Positions 1 through 6,773 of a stretch of DNA of 9,461 nucleotides are shown in pieces. The stretch spans positions 23,432 to 32,892 of the forward strand of contig MESS01000087.1 of assembly GCA_001771055.1 (NCBI GenBank), read 5' to 3'. Numbering within the stretch: the first letter of the stretch is position 1; each line of letters starts with the position of its first letter. Origin of the DNA: Caldithrix sp. RBG_13_44_9 (GTDB taxonomy: Bacteria; Calditrichota; Calditrichia; RBG-13-44-9). The notes under the pieces are model-generated. The model was not told the DNA's origin. It saw only the letters and a program-made list of their open reading frames with translations, and did not search any database. A program made the translations under genes and the position numbers.

Positions 1-1
1 T

Positions 2-640
2 ATTCTGGGGATATTGGGTCCCAACAAGGTGCAGGAATATTTAGTTAATGAGATCCAGGAAGTTTACCGCCTGCAGGGGGTAAGCATTGATGATAAGCAT
101 ATTGAAGTGATTGCCCGCCAGATGATGCAGCGGGTGAGGGTACTCGATCCGGGTGATACCCGCTTCCTGGAAGGTGATACCATCAACAAAATCGTATTTA
201 AGGAAGAAAACGAAAAAATCCGGAATAAGGTGGTGATTACCGAGACCGGTGAGTCACGTTTCCGTAAACGGCAACTGGTGGATAAGTTAAAATTTGAGTA
301 TACCAACCGTCAATTGGAGAAGTCGGATAAAAAGCAGGCTGAGGTGCGTGATGCTGAACCCGCTACTTCCGAACCGATTCTGCTGGGAATTACCCAAGCG
401 GCTCTTACCACCGACAGTTTTATCAGTGCAGCTTCTTTCCAGGAGACCACCCGGGTATTAACAGAAGCAGCAGTGGCCGGAAAAGTGGATTACCTATTCG
501 GTCTGAAAGAGAATGTGATCGTAGGAAATCTGATTCCGGTAGGCACCGGTATGAAAAAATTCGAACAGCTGCATATAGATATCCAAACCGAGGCAGGAAA
601 AGAAAAGGAAGTGACCGAACCTGTTCCGGTAAAGGAGTGA
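2..640 (+). CDS. rpoC: RNA polymerase beta' subunit, C-terminal part (5' end outside window)
   Basis: Last 212 residues of the beta' subunit, which with beta forms the catalytic cleft of RNA polymerase. The reading frame is open from base 2 and ends with TGA at 638-640. Family blocks are clear: VNEIQEVYRLQGV, then DKHIEVIARQMM, DPGDTRFLEG, LLGITQAAL, SFISAASFQETTRVLTEAA, and LKENVIVGNLIPVGTG near the end. Between FLEG and LLGIT there are 68 residues, against 28 in the E. coli protein as I remember it. This longer segment, with EVRDAEPATS just before LLGIT, resembles the Bacteroidota form. A short charged tail follows. A TTG at 14 is internal and is not a start. The ribosomal genes begin 82 bases downstream, the usual rpoBC-str linkage. 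Confidence 0.97.
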   Translation: MLGILGPNKVQEYLVNEIQEVYRLQGVSIDDKHIEVIARQMMQRVRVLDPGDTRFLEGDTINKIVFKEENEKIRNKVVITETGESRFRKRQLVDKLKFEYTNRQLEKSDKKQAEVRDAEPATSEPILLGITQAALTTDSFISAASFQETTRVLTEAAVAGKVDYLFGLKENVIVGNLIPVGTGMKKFEQLHIDIQTEAGKEKEVTEPVPVKE

Positions 641-711
641 TTTTTAAAAATGGATTGTAAAAATATTATTGAAATGTTAAATTGAAAGTCTGTTACTTTT
701 TAAAATTTATT
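641..711 (+). promoter_or_regulatory. AT-rich rpoC-rpsL spacer, candidate promoter/leader for the ribosomal operon
   Basis: By hand count about 10 of these 71 bases are G or C, far below the flanking genes. The motif TTTTTAAAA occurs twice (641-649 and 697-705). Loose sigma-70-like elements can be drawn: TTGAAA at 682-687 as -35 with ATTTAT at 705-710 as -10 (17-base gap), or TTGTAA at 655-660 with TTAAAT at 677-682. TATTATTG at 664-671 matches seven of eight positions of the Bacteroidota -7 box TAnnTTTG, but no TTG lies at the right distance upstream. No choice is compelling. A promoter here is inferred from composition and from this being the only sizeable gap; read-through from rpoC is equally possible. 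Confidence 0.35.
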
Positions 712-717
712 AGGAGG
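712..717 (+). promoter_or_regulatory. Shine-Dalgarno AGGAGG of rpsL, fixes the TTG start
   Basis: A perfect AGGAGG lies five bases upstream of the TTG at 723. No ATG in this frame precedes the conserved N-terminus (PTINQLIR), so the ribosome-binding site and the protein family together fix the start at TTG. Confidence 0.85.
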
Positions 718-722
718 CGGCT

Positions 723-1100
723 TTGCCAACGATCAATCAACTTATCAGGCATGGAAGAGAAAAAGTAGAGAAGAAAAATAAAGCTCCAGCCTTAGGCGGT
801 TCACCCCAGAGACGAGGTGTCTGTACCAGAGTTTATACTACCACTCCCAAAAAGCCGAATTCGGCATTGCGAAAGGTAGCGCGGGTTCGTCTGACCAATC
901 AGATCGAAGTCACCGCCTACATTCCTGGTGAAGGACATAACCTGCAAGAGCACTCGCTGGTTCTTATCCGGGGGGGACGAGTGAAAGATCTACCCGGCGT
1001 CCGATATCACATCATCCGCGGAACTCTGGATGCCGGGGGTGTGAATGACCGGATGCAAGGCCGTTCAAAGTATGGCACCAAGAAGGCAAAGAAAGCATAA
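723..1100 (+). CDS. rpsL: 30S ribosomal protein S12
   Basis: S12 sits at the 30S decoding centre and monitors codon-anticodon pairing. The product has 125 residues, the usual short S12 length. It starts PTINQLIR and carries the hallmark blocks CTRVYTTTPKKPNSALRKV (about residues 34-52), PGEGHNLQEHS (68-78) and GRVKDLPGVRYH (85-96). Lys43 and Lys88, the two positions where changes commonly give streptomycin resistance, are both the wild-type lysine, so no resistance is predicted from them. Asp89 is the residue methylthiolated by RimO in other bacteria. The start is TTG behind a perfect AGGAGG. It is the first gene of the str block and rpsG follows after only 15 bases. Confidence 0.98.
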   Translation: MPTINQLIRHGREKVEKKNKAPALGGSPQRRGVCTRVYTTTPKKPNSALRKVARVRLTNQIEVTAYIPGEGHNLQEHSLVLIRGGRVKDLPGVRYHIIRGTLDAGGVNDRMQGRSKYGTKKAKKA

Positions 1101-1115
1101 GGATCCGAGGATACT

Positions 1116-1583
1116 ATGAGGCGAAGAAGAGCACCCGAGAGAATTGTTTTACCTGATCCGAAATATAAAAGTGAACTGGTAAGTAAATTTATTAATGGTC
1201 TTATCTTAGAAGGAAACAAGAGCAAGGCCGAGATCATTTTTTATACCGCCATGGATCTGATTGAACAGAAATTGAAGCAGGATCCGTTGGTGGTGTTCAA
1301 AAAAGCCATGGATAATGTGGCACCTATTCTGGAGGTTCGCTCCCGCCGGGTTGGAGGCGCTACGTATCAAATACCGGTGGAAGTGCGTGAACACCGGCGA
1401 CGGTCCCTCGCTATCCGGTGGCTGGTTTCCTATTCTCGGGATCGTTCAGAGCGAACCATGTCTGAGCGGCTGGCCAATGAGATCATGGCCGCTTTTAAAA
1501 ATGAAGGTTCGGCAGTTAAAAAGAAAGAAGATACCCATAAAATGGCAGAAGCCAACAAGGCTTTTGCTCATTTCCGGTGGTAA
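1116..1583 (+). CDS. rpsG: 30S ribosomal protein S7
   Basis: S7 nucleates assembly of the 30S head by binding the 3' major domain of 16S rRNA, and it lines the E site. The product has 155 residues, the normal length. It begins MRRRRAPER and shows the conserved helices with KFINGLILEGNKSKAE (about residues 24-39), the VRSRRVGGATYQIPVEV beta-hairpin region (74-90), RSLAIRWLV (95-103) and the C-terminal EANKAFAHFRW. A GAGG at 1107-1110 stands five bases before the ATG. The 15-base gap from rpsL leaves little room for the S7-binding intercistronic structure that E. coli uses for feedback on this operon. Confidence 0.98.
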   Translation: MRRRRAPERIVLPDPKYKSELVSKFINGLILEGNKSKAEIIFYTAMDLIEQKLKQDPLVVFKKAMDNVAPILEVRSRRVGGATYQIPVEVREHRRRSLAIRWLVSYSRDRSERTMSERLANEIMAAFKNEGSAVKKKEDTHKMAEANKAFAHFRW

Positions 1584-1610
1584 AAGGAATCAGACGGGAG
1601 TCTATAGTAA

Positions 1611-3704
1611 ATGGCAGAGCGGTTTCCTCTTGAAAAAACCAGAAATATAGGGATTATGGCGCACATCGATGCGGGTAAGACCACTACGACCGAGCGCATC
1701 CTGTTTTATACCGGACGACTGCACCGGATGGGTGAGGTCCATGAAGGATCTACCACTATGGACTGGATGGACCAAGAGCGGGAACGGGGAATCACCATTA
1801 CTTCTGCCGCTACCACCTGTTCCTGGGATAATCACCGGATCAATATCATTGATACTCCGGGACATGTGGACTTTACGGCTGAAGTGGAAAGATCCCTGCG
1901 GGTTCTCGATGGAGCAGTAGCCCTGTTCTGTGCCGTGGGCGGAGTGGAACCGCAATCGGAAACTGTCTGGCGTCAGGCAAATCGTTATATGGTTCCACGA
2001 ATCGCTTTTGTCAACAAAATGGACCGGATCGGGGCCGATTTTTATAATGTGTTGGAGATGATTAAGATCCGTTTGAGTGCCCATCCGGTAGCGATGCAAA
2101 TTCCACTGGGCCAGGGGGATCTGTTTACCGGTCTGGTTGACCTGGTCAAAATGAAAGCCGTGATTTATGATGAGAGCAGTCTGGGATCAACCTGGATTGA
2201 GCAGGAAATTCCCAGAGACTTGCAGGCCCAGGTGAATGAATATCGTACCCATCTGATCGAAGCAGCTTCGGAATATGATGACCATTTAATGGAATCCTAT
2301 CTGGAAGGAAAGGAAATCAGTGAGGCCCAGCTTAAGGCAGCTATCCGCAAAGGAACGATTCAATCTCACATCGTTCCGGTGATGCTGGGCTCAGCCTTCA
2401 AAAATAAAGGTGTTCAGCGGTTACTGGATGCAGTGGTAGATTACCTGCCTTCTCCGCGGGATGTTCCACCGGTGAAAGGAGTTGATCCCCGTTCTGAAAA
2501 AGAGGTTCAGCGGAAAGCGGAAGATAACGATCCTTTTACCGCCCTGGCTTTTAAAATTATGACCGATCCTTATGTCGGGAAATTAACCTATTTCCGGGTC
2601 TATTCAGGTATGGCCAAATCCGGTTCTTATATATTGAATGCTAATAATGGTAAAAAAGAAAGATTGGGGCGGATTCTGCAGATGCATGCCAACCGCCGGG
2701 AAGACATTGATAATGTGTGGACGGGCGATATCGCAGCCGCAGTGGGATTTAAATTTACCCGCACCGGCGAAACATTATCAGCTGTTGATAAGCCGATCAT
2801 TCTGGAATCCATGAAATTCCCGGAACCGGTTATTGCGGTATCCATTGAACCGAAATCGAAGGCCGATCAGGAAAAACTAGGTGATTCGCTGGGAAAATTA
2901 AGTGATGAAGATCCGACCTTCCGGGTTTCCTTTGATCATGAAACCGGTGAAACTCTGATCAGCGGGATGGGGGAGTTGCACCTGGAAATTATCACCGACC
3001 GGCTGTTGCGGGAGTTTAAAGTGGGCGCCAGAATAGGAAAGCCCCAGGTGGCTTACAAAGAAACGATTACCCGGGCAGTTTCCACCGAGGGGAAATTTAT
3101 TCGTCAGTCCGGCGGCCGGGGGCAATACGGGCATGTGGTGATTGAGGCAGAACCCAATTCCAAGGGTGGGGGCTTTGAATTTGAAAATAAAATTGTGGGC
3201 GGGACTATTCCCCGAGAATACATTCCTTCGGTGAAAAATGGAATTGAAGATGCTTTGAAAAATGGGGTAATGGCAGGTTATCCAGTAGTTGATGTGAAAG
3301 TTCGTTTGATCGACGGTTCATTCCATGAAGTGGACAGCAGTGAGATGGCCTTCAAGATTGCCGGTTCGATTGCCATCAAAAATGCGATGGAGAAAGCCGG
3401 ATCCATTTTGCTGGAGCCGGTCATGGAAGTTGAAGTGATTGTTCCGGAGGAATATCTGGGGGATGTTATCGGCGATCTCAATTCCAGACGGGGCAAGATA
3501 ACCGGAATTTTACCGCGCAAAGATGCCCAGGTAGTGGAGGGATTTGTACCATTAAGTGAAATGTTCGGATATGCAACGGCATTGCGGTCAGTTACTCAGG
3601 GACGGGCTATTTACACGATGGAATTCAACCATTATGATGTGATCCCGCAGAGTATTTCCGATGAAATTATTGAAAATGTCGTAGGTAAAAAACCAAAAAA
3701 TTAA
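1611..3704 (+). CDS. fusA: Translation elongation factor G
   Basis: EF-G is the GTPase that drives tRNA-mRNA translocation and, with the recycling factor, splits ribosomes. The product has 697 residues, typical of canonical EF-G. The G domain shows the P-loop AHIDAGKT (17-24), switch I with RGITI (59-63), DTPGH (81-85, catalytic-type His85), NKMD (135-138) and a GSAF box around 265. Domain II follows the G domain; III begins near 410, IV near 477 (GGRGQYGHVV, PREYIPSVKNG) and V near 600 (LEPVMEVEVIVPEEYLG). All G motifs are intact. Start ATG 1611 is preceded by GGGAG at 1596-1600, ten bases away. In E. coli tufA would come next; here rpsJ follows after ten bases. It reads as the main EF-G rather than the divergent EF-G2 or tetracycline-protection paralogues, given its place in the str block. 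Confidence 0.98.
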   Translation: MAERFPLEKTRNIGIMAHIDAGKTTTTERILFYTGRLHRMGEVHEGSTTMDWMDQERERGITITSAATTCSWDNHRINIIDTPGHVDFTAEVERSLRVLDGAVALFCAVGGVEPQSETVWRQANRYMVPRIAFVNKMDRIGADFYNVLEMIKIRLSAHPVAMQIPLGQGDLFTGLVDLVKMKAVIYDESSLGSTWIEQEIPRDLQAQVNEYRTHLIEAASEYDDHLMESYLEGKEISEAQLKAAIRKGTIQSHIVPVMLGSAFKNKGVQRLLDAVVDYLPSPRDVPPVKGVDPRSEKEVQRKAEDNDPFTALAFKIMTDPYVGKLTYFRVYSGMAKSGSYILNANNGKKERLGRILQMHANRREDIDNVWTGDIAAAVGFKFTRTGETLSAVDKPIILESMKFPEPVIAVSIEPKSKADQEKLGDSLGKLSDEDPTFRVSFDHETGETLISGMGELHLEIITDRLLREFKVGARIGKPQVAYKETITRAVSTEGKFIRQSGGRGQYGHVVIEAEPNSKGGGFEFENKIVGGTIPREYIPSVKNGIEDALKNGVMAGYPVVDVKVRLIDGSFHEVDSSEMAFKIAGSIAIKNAMEKAGSILLEPVMEVEVIVPEEYLGDVIGDLNSRRGKITGILPRKDAQVVEGFVPLSEMFGYATALRSVTQGRAIYTMEFNHYDVIPQSISDEIIENVVGKKPKN

Positions 3705-3710
3705 AGGTGA
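3705..3710 (+). promoter_or_regulatory. Shine-Dalgarno AGGTGA of rpsJ, fixes the GTG start
   Basis: AGGTGA pairs with the anti-Shine-Dalgarno region (3' part of GGAGGTGA) and ends four bases before the GTG at 3715. It abuts the fusA stop codon, so the whole fusA-rpsJ junction is ten bases. No ATG in frame lies near the conserved S10 N-terminus. Confidence 0.75.
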
Positions 3711-3714
3711 ATTT

Positions 3715-4023
3715 GTGGCAGGTCAAAGTATCAGAATCAAACTGAAGGCATATGATTACCATTTAATCGATAAGTCTGCCGAAAAGATCATCACCACTGC
3801 AAAAGCCACCGGTGCATTGATCTCGGGGCCAATTCCATTGCCCACCAATCGCAGTGTTTACACAGTACTGCGTTCACCGCATGTGGACAAAAAATCCCGG
3901 GAGCAGTTTGAACGCCGGATTCATAAGAGATTGATCGATATTCACAATGCCACTAATAAAACCATCGATCAATTGATGAAACTGGAACTTCCGGCGGGCG
4001 TGGATATCGAAATCAAAACCTGA
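3715..4023 (+). CDS. rpsJ: 30S ribosomal protein S10
   Basis: S10 is a 30S head protein; free S10 also pairs with NusB as NusE in transcription antitermination. The product has 102 residues, the usual size. Diagnostic stretches are IRIKLKAYDYHLIDKSAEKI (about 6-25), GPIPLPTNRSVYTVLRSPHVDKKSREQFE (38-66), the long loop that reaches into the head, and HKRLIDI. The start is GTG with AGGTGA just upstream. It normally heads the S10 operon behind its own leader, but here it is placed directly after fusA. Two stop codons stand in tandem (TGA TGA, 4021-4026). rplC follows after 19 bases. Confidence 0.98.
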   Translation: MAGQSIRIKLKAYDYHLIDKSAEKIITTAKATGALISGPIPLPTNRSVYTVLRSPHVDKKSREQFERRIHKRLIDIHNATNKTIDQLMKLELPAGVDIEIKT

Positions 4024-4032
4024 TGATATATT

Positions 4033-4036
4033 GGAG
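4033..4036 (+). promoter_or_regulatory. Shine-Dalgarno GGAG of rplC, decides ATG 4043 over TTG 4031
   Basis: GGAG ends six bases before ATG 4043. An in-frame TTG at 4031 would extend the protein by four residues (MEIT), but it overlaps this site and has no ribosome-binding site of its own. L3 proteins begin close to MxGxLGKKIGMT, which supports 4043. Confidence 0.75.
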
Positions 4037-4042
4037 ATAACA

Positions 4043-4663
4043 ATGAGTGGTATGTTGGGTAAAAAAATTGGAATGACCAGGATCTTTGATGAAGCAGGAA
4101 ACACCTTGGACGTTACCGTCATCGAAGCTGGACCGTGCTATGTGACCCAGGTAAAAACCAAGAAAAATGACGGGTACGAAGCGATTCAACTGGGGTTTGG
4201 AAAGGTTAAAGCGAAGAATGTCACTAAACCCAGGACCGGTCATTTTAAGAAATCAGGAGTGGAAGCGGTAAGGAAACTGAAAGAATTTTCCCTTTTTACG
4301 GGACTCGAACTCAAGGCAGGCGATGTGGTGAAAGTGGATATTTTCAAAGCCGGTGATGCAGTAAAAGTAACTGGTACCAGCAAGGGACGCGGTTTTATGG
4401 GGACGGTAAAACGGCATAATTTCGCCGGTGGTCCGGTGAGTCACGGGCAGTCCGACCGTTTACGGGCTCCCGGTTCGCTGGGACAGAGTTCGGATCCGTC
4501 CAGGGTATACAAAGGGTTAAAAATGGCCGGACAAATGGGGAACAAGCAGTATTCGGCATTGAATCTAAAAGTGGTAAAAGTAGATGTAGAAAAGAATCTG
4601 CTTTATATCCGCGGGGCAGTACCCGGTGCCCGTAACAGTTTTGTCGAGATCTATCCATATTAA
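4043..4663 (+). CDS. rplC: 50S ribosomal protein L3
   Basis: L3 is an early 50S assembly protein whose long loop reaches the peptidyl-transferase centre. From ATG 4043 the product has 206 residues, normal for bacteria. It opens MSGMLGKKIGMTRIF and carries GTSKGRGFMGTVKRHNF (about 111-127), then SHGQSDRLRAPGSLGQSSDPSRVYKGLKMAGQMG (133-166), the central extension. Gln148 in SLGQ corresponds to the glutamine that PrmB methylates in E. coli, so modification is possible but unproven. The stop TAA is followed at once by TGA (4661-4666). It lies between rpsJ and rplD, the invariant S10 order. Confidence 0.98.
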   Translation: MSGMLGKKIGMTRIFDEAGNTLDVTVIEAGPCYVTQVKTKKNDGYEAIQLGFGKVKAKNVTKPRTGHFKKSGVEAVRKLKEFSLFTGLELKAGDVVKVDIFKAGDAVKVTGTSKGRGFMGTVKRHNFAGGPVSHGQSDRLRAPGSLGQSSDPSRVYKGLKMAGQMGNKQYSALNLKVVKVDVEKNLLYIRGAVPGARNSFVEIYPY

Positions 4664-4674
4664 TGAAAGAGAGT

Positions 4675-4678
4675 GGAG
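4675..4678 (+). promoter_or_regulatory. Shine-Dalgarno GGAG of rplD, decides ATG 4688 over GTG 4673
   Basis: GGAG stands nine bases before ATG 4688. An in-frame GTG at 4673 would add MECFS, but the GGAG lies inside that extension and the family starts MELNVY-like. ATG 4688 is therefore preferred. Confidence 0.7.
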
Positions 4679-4687
4679 TGTTTCAGT

Positions 4688-5314
4688 ATGGAACTTAATG
4701 TTTATAAAATTGACGGCAGTAAAACCAATCAGAAGGTACAGTTAAATCCTGAAGTGTTTGGTATCACTCCCAATGAACATGTGGTATACCTGGCAGTAAA
4801 GGTTTATCTGGCCAATCAGCGGCAGGGTACGCATTCCACCAAGACCCGGGCGGAAGTATCGGGAGGTGGAGTAAAACCGTTCCGGCAAAAGGGTACCGGT
4901 CGTGCCCGGCAGGGAACTATCCGGGCAGCCCATATGGAGGGTGGGGGTATTGCTCATGGACCCAATCCGCGGGACTATCCGCAGTCTCTGCCAAAGAAAG
5001 TCAGTAAAATAGCCCGTAAATCGGTCTTGTCTTCAAAATTTAAAGAAAATAAAATGATGGTCCTGGAAGATTTCTCGATGGAAGAAATCAAGACCAAGAA
5101 GGTGATGGAAATATTTAAGAACCTGAAACTGGAAACAACCAATGTGTTAATTGTAACCAAGGACGTTGACAAGAATCTAATTCTTTCTTCGCGGAATATT
5201 CCATATACCAAAGTCCAAAAGGCGCCTGACTTTTCAGTATATGATGTCTTGAATTCTCAGTTTGTCATTTTTCAGAAGGGTGCCATCCAAGTAGTCAATG
5301 AGGTGCTGGCATGA
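4688..5314 (+). CDS. rplD: 50S ribosomal protein L4
   Basis: L4 helps start 50S assembly and its loop lines the peptide exit tunnel. The product has 208 residues from ATG 4688. Family signatures are THSTKTRAEVSGGGVKP (about 48-64) and KPFRQKGTGRARQGT (63-77), the tunnel loop. Lys68 matches the E. coli Lys63 position where changes give erythromycin resistance, and it is wild type here. In E. coli, L4 binds the S10 leader to repress this operon; no such leader is visible upstream of rpsJ here, so regulation probably differs. The TGA stop overlaps the ATG of rplW (ATGA, 5311-5314), implying translational coupling. Confidence 0.97.
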   Translation: MELNVYKIDGSKTNQKVQLNPEVFGITPNEHVVYLAVKVYLANQRQGTHSTKTRAEVSGGGVKPFRQKGTGRARQGTIRAAHMEGGGIAHGPNPRDYPQSLPKKVSKIARKSVLSSKFKENKMMVLEDFSMEEIKTKKVMEIFKNLKLETTNVLIVTKDVDKNLILSSRNIPYTKVQKAPDFSVYDVLNSQFVIFQKGAIQVVNEVLA

Positions 5315-5613
5315 GAGATCCAAGAGAGATAATCATTCAACCGGTATTGACAGAAAAAGCGCTGCGGTTGAAGGATACACAAAACCAGTATGTCTTTAAT
5401 GTGGCCACCGATGCCAATAAAATTGAAATCCGTTATGCGATTGAAAAGCGTTTTTCCGTGAAAGTAGAAAGTATCCGGACCGAAAATGTCAAGCCGAAAC
5501 CACGGCAGCGGTTCACCAGAGGTGGACGGGTGCAGGGATACACTTCACACTGGAAAAAGGCAACAGTTACCTTGAAGCAGGGTGACAAACTAGATTTTCT
5601 GGAAAACTTATGA
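5311..5613 (+). CDS. rplW: 50S ribosomal protein L23
   Basis: L23 sits at the exit-tunnel rim and is the docking site for trigger factor and signal recognition particle. The product has 100 residues, standard size. It shows IIQPVLTEKAL (about 7-17), YVFNVATDANKIEIRYAIEKRFSVKVESIRTENV (27-60) and the conserved basic loop followed by WKKATVTLKQGDKLDF near the C-terminus. Its ATG overlaps the rplD stop by four bases. A GAGGTG at 5300-5305, inside the end of rplD, sits five bases before the start, so it has both a ribosome-binding site and likely coupling to rplD. Confidence 0.97.
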   Translation: MRDPREIIIQPVLTEKALRLKDTQNQYVFNVATDANKIEIRYAIEKRFSVKVESIRTENVKPKPRQRFTRGGRVQGYTSHWKKATVTLKQGDKLDFLENL

Positions 5614-5634
5614 TTTTAGGTATGGAGACAGGTA

Positions 5635-6459
5635 ATGGGCTTAAAAAAGTATAAACCATTTACATCGAGCATTCGCTTCCGCGTTGACGTGACCAAAGAT
5701 GATGTAACCAAAGAATCACCGGAAAAGTCACTGCTGGAGCCGAAGAAGAGAAGCGGCGGACGCAATAACCTGGGGCGGGTGACGGCCTTCCACCGGGGTG
5801 GAGGACACAAACGTCATTACCGGCTGGTCGATTTCAAACGGAAAAAAATTGACATCCCGGCAACCGTCCAGGCCATTGAGTATGATCCCAACCGTACCGC
5901 CAGGATTGCCCTGTTGTATTATGCCGATGGAGAGAAAAAATATATTGTTGCTCCCAACGGGCTTAAGGTTGGAGATAAGGTGGTTTCCGGACAGAATGTG
6001 GAAATCAAAGTGGGAAACGCTCTTCCGTTGGATAAAATTCCTTTAGGGATGGAAATTCATAATATAGAAGTAGTTCCCGGAAAAGGAGGCCAGGTGGCCC
6101 GAAGTGCCGGATCTACTTCGCAGTTGATTGCCAAGGAGGGGAAAATGGCGTTAGTGAGAATGCCTTCCGGGGAAATCAGAAAATTCAGGCTGGATTGCTA
6201 TGCAACTATCGGGCAGGTGAGCAATGTAGAGTGGAATAATATTTCTTTAGGAAAAGCTGGCCGCAGCCGCTGGCTGGGCCGCCGGCCGCACGTCCGGGGG
6301 GTAGCCATGAATCCTGTTGACCATCCTATGGGAGGTGGGGAAGGAAAAACCTCCGGCGGACGGCATCCCTGTTCACCCTGGGGACAATTATCCAAGGGAT
6401 TGAAGACCAGGAAGCGCAAGAAAAAGTCAAGTGCATTGATTGTTAAACGGAGAAAATAA
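5635..6459 (+). CDS. rplB: 50S ribosomal protein L2
   Basis: L2 is a primary 23S rRNA binder needed for subunit association and peptidyl transfer. The product has 274 residues, the usual length. Conserved parts are GLKKYKPFTSS at the start, PEKSLL, GRNNLGRVTAFHRGGGHKRHYR (about 42-63), VPGKGGQVARSAGSTSQL, SGEIRKFRLDC, and the C-terminal MNPVDHPMGGGEG (225-237). His230 matches the E. coli residue tied to catalysis. The second histidine of the usual DHPHGGGEG is Met232 here, as I recall for Bacteroidota and relatives. GGAG at 5624-5627 lies seven bases before the ATG. The basic tail RKRKKKSSALIVKRRK is normal for L2. Confidence 0.98.
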   Translation: MGLKKYKPFTSSIRFRVDVTKDDVTKESPEKSLLEPKKRSGGRNNLGRVTAFHRGGGHKRHYRLVDFKRKKIDIPATVQAIEYDPNRTARIALLYYADGEKKYIVAPNGLKVGDKVVSGQNVEIKVGNALPLDKIPLGMEIHNIEVVPGKGGQVARSAGSTSQLIAKEGKMALVRMPSGEIRKFRLDCYATIGQVSNVEWNNISLGKAGRSRWLGRRPHVRGVAMNPVDHPMGGGEGKTSGGRHPCSPWGQLSKGLKTRKRKKKSSALIVKRRK

Positions 6460-6471
6460 CGAGGAGTAGTT

Positions 6472-6759
6472 ATGGCCAGGTCCTTAAAAAAGGGTCCATA
6501 TATTGATCTTAAGCTGAGACAAAAGATCGAACAGTTAAATGAGAGCGGTCAGAAAAAAGTGGTTAAAACCTGGGCACGTCGAAGTACCATCCCACCGGAA
6601 TTTGTGGGACATACGGTGGCGGTTCACAACGGGATCAAATTTATCCCGGTTTACATCACCGAGAATATGGTAGGTCATAAGCTGGGTGAATTCGCCTTAA
6701 CCAGGACTTTCCGCGGACATGCCGGGAAATCCGAGCGGGCCGTTAAAATTCAAAAGTAG
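6472..6759 (+). CDS. rpsS: 30S ribosomal protein S19
   Basis: S19 binds the 30S head with S13 and contributes to the intersubunit bridges near the A-site tRNA. The product has 95 residues, normal length. Hallmarks are MARSLKKGPYID (1-12), KTWARRSTIPPEFVGHTVAVHNGIKFIPVYITENMVGHKLGEFA (about 32-75) and TRTFRGHAG (77-85). A strong GAGGAG at 6461-6466 is five bases before the ATG. It lies 12 bases after rplB and 14 before rplV, the standard S10 order. Confidence 0.98.
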   Translation: MARSLKKGPYIDLKLRQKIEQLNESGQKKVVKTWARRSTIPPEFVGHTVAVHNGIKFIPVYITENMVGHKLGEFALTRTFRGHAGKSERAVKIQK

Positions 6760-6773
6760 AAGCGGAGTAAGAA

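Noticed and set aside
641..650. TTTTTAAAAA palindrome as a terminator after rpoC
   Set aside because: No GC-rich stem or loop and no T-run after a hairpin; it is simply part of an AT-rich spacer.
1315..1650. 111-residue + strand frame overlapping rpsG and the start of fusA
   Set aside because: Out of frame with S7, which is complete and full length at this place; no independent binding site or family match.
1602..2099. 165-residue open frame on the minus strand opposite the fusA 5' region
   Set aside because: Fully antisense to the EF-G G domain, which explains every base; no homology recognised.
4031..4042. Upstream TTG start adding MEIT to L3
   Set aside because: The GGAG of rplC lies inside this stretch and the family begins at the ATG 4043 residues.
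4673..4687. Upstream GTG start adding MECFS to L4
   Set aside because: The GGAG binding site is inside this extension; ATG 4688 fits the family start and spacing.
5622..5654. Ten-codon mini-frame (ATG 5622 to TAA) overlapping the rplB start
   Set aside because: It overlaps the rplB binding site (GGAG 5624-5627) and has only a weak AGG before it; most likely chance.
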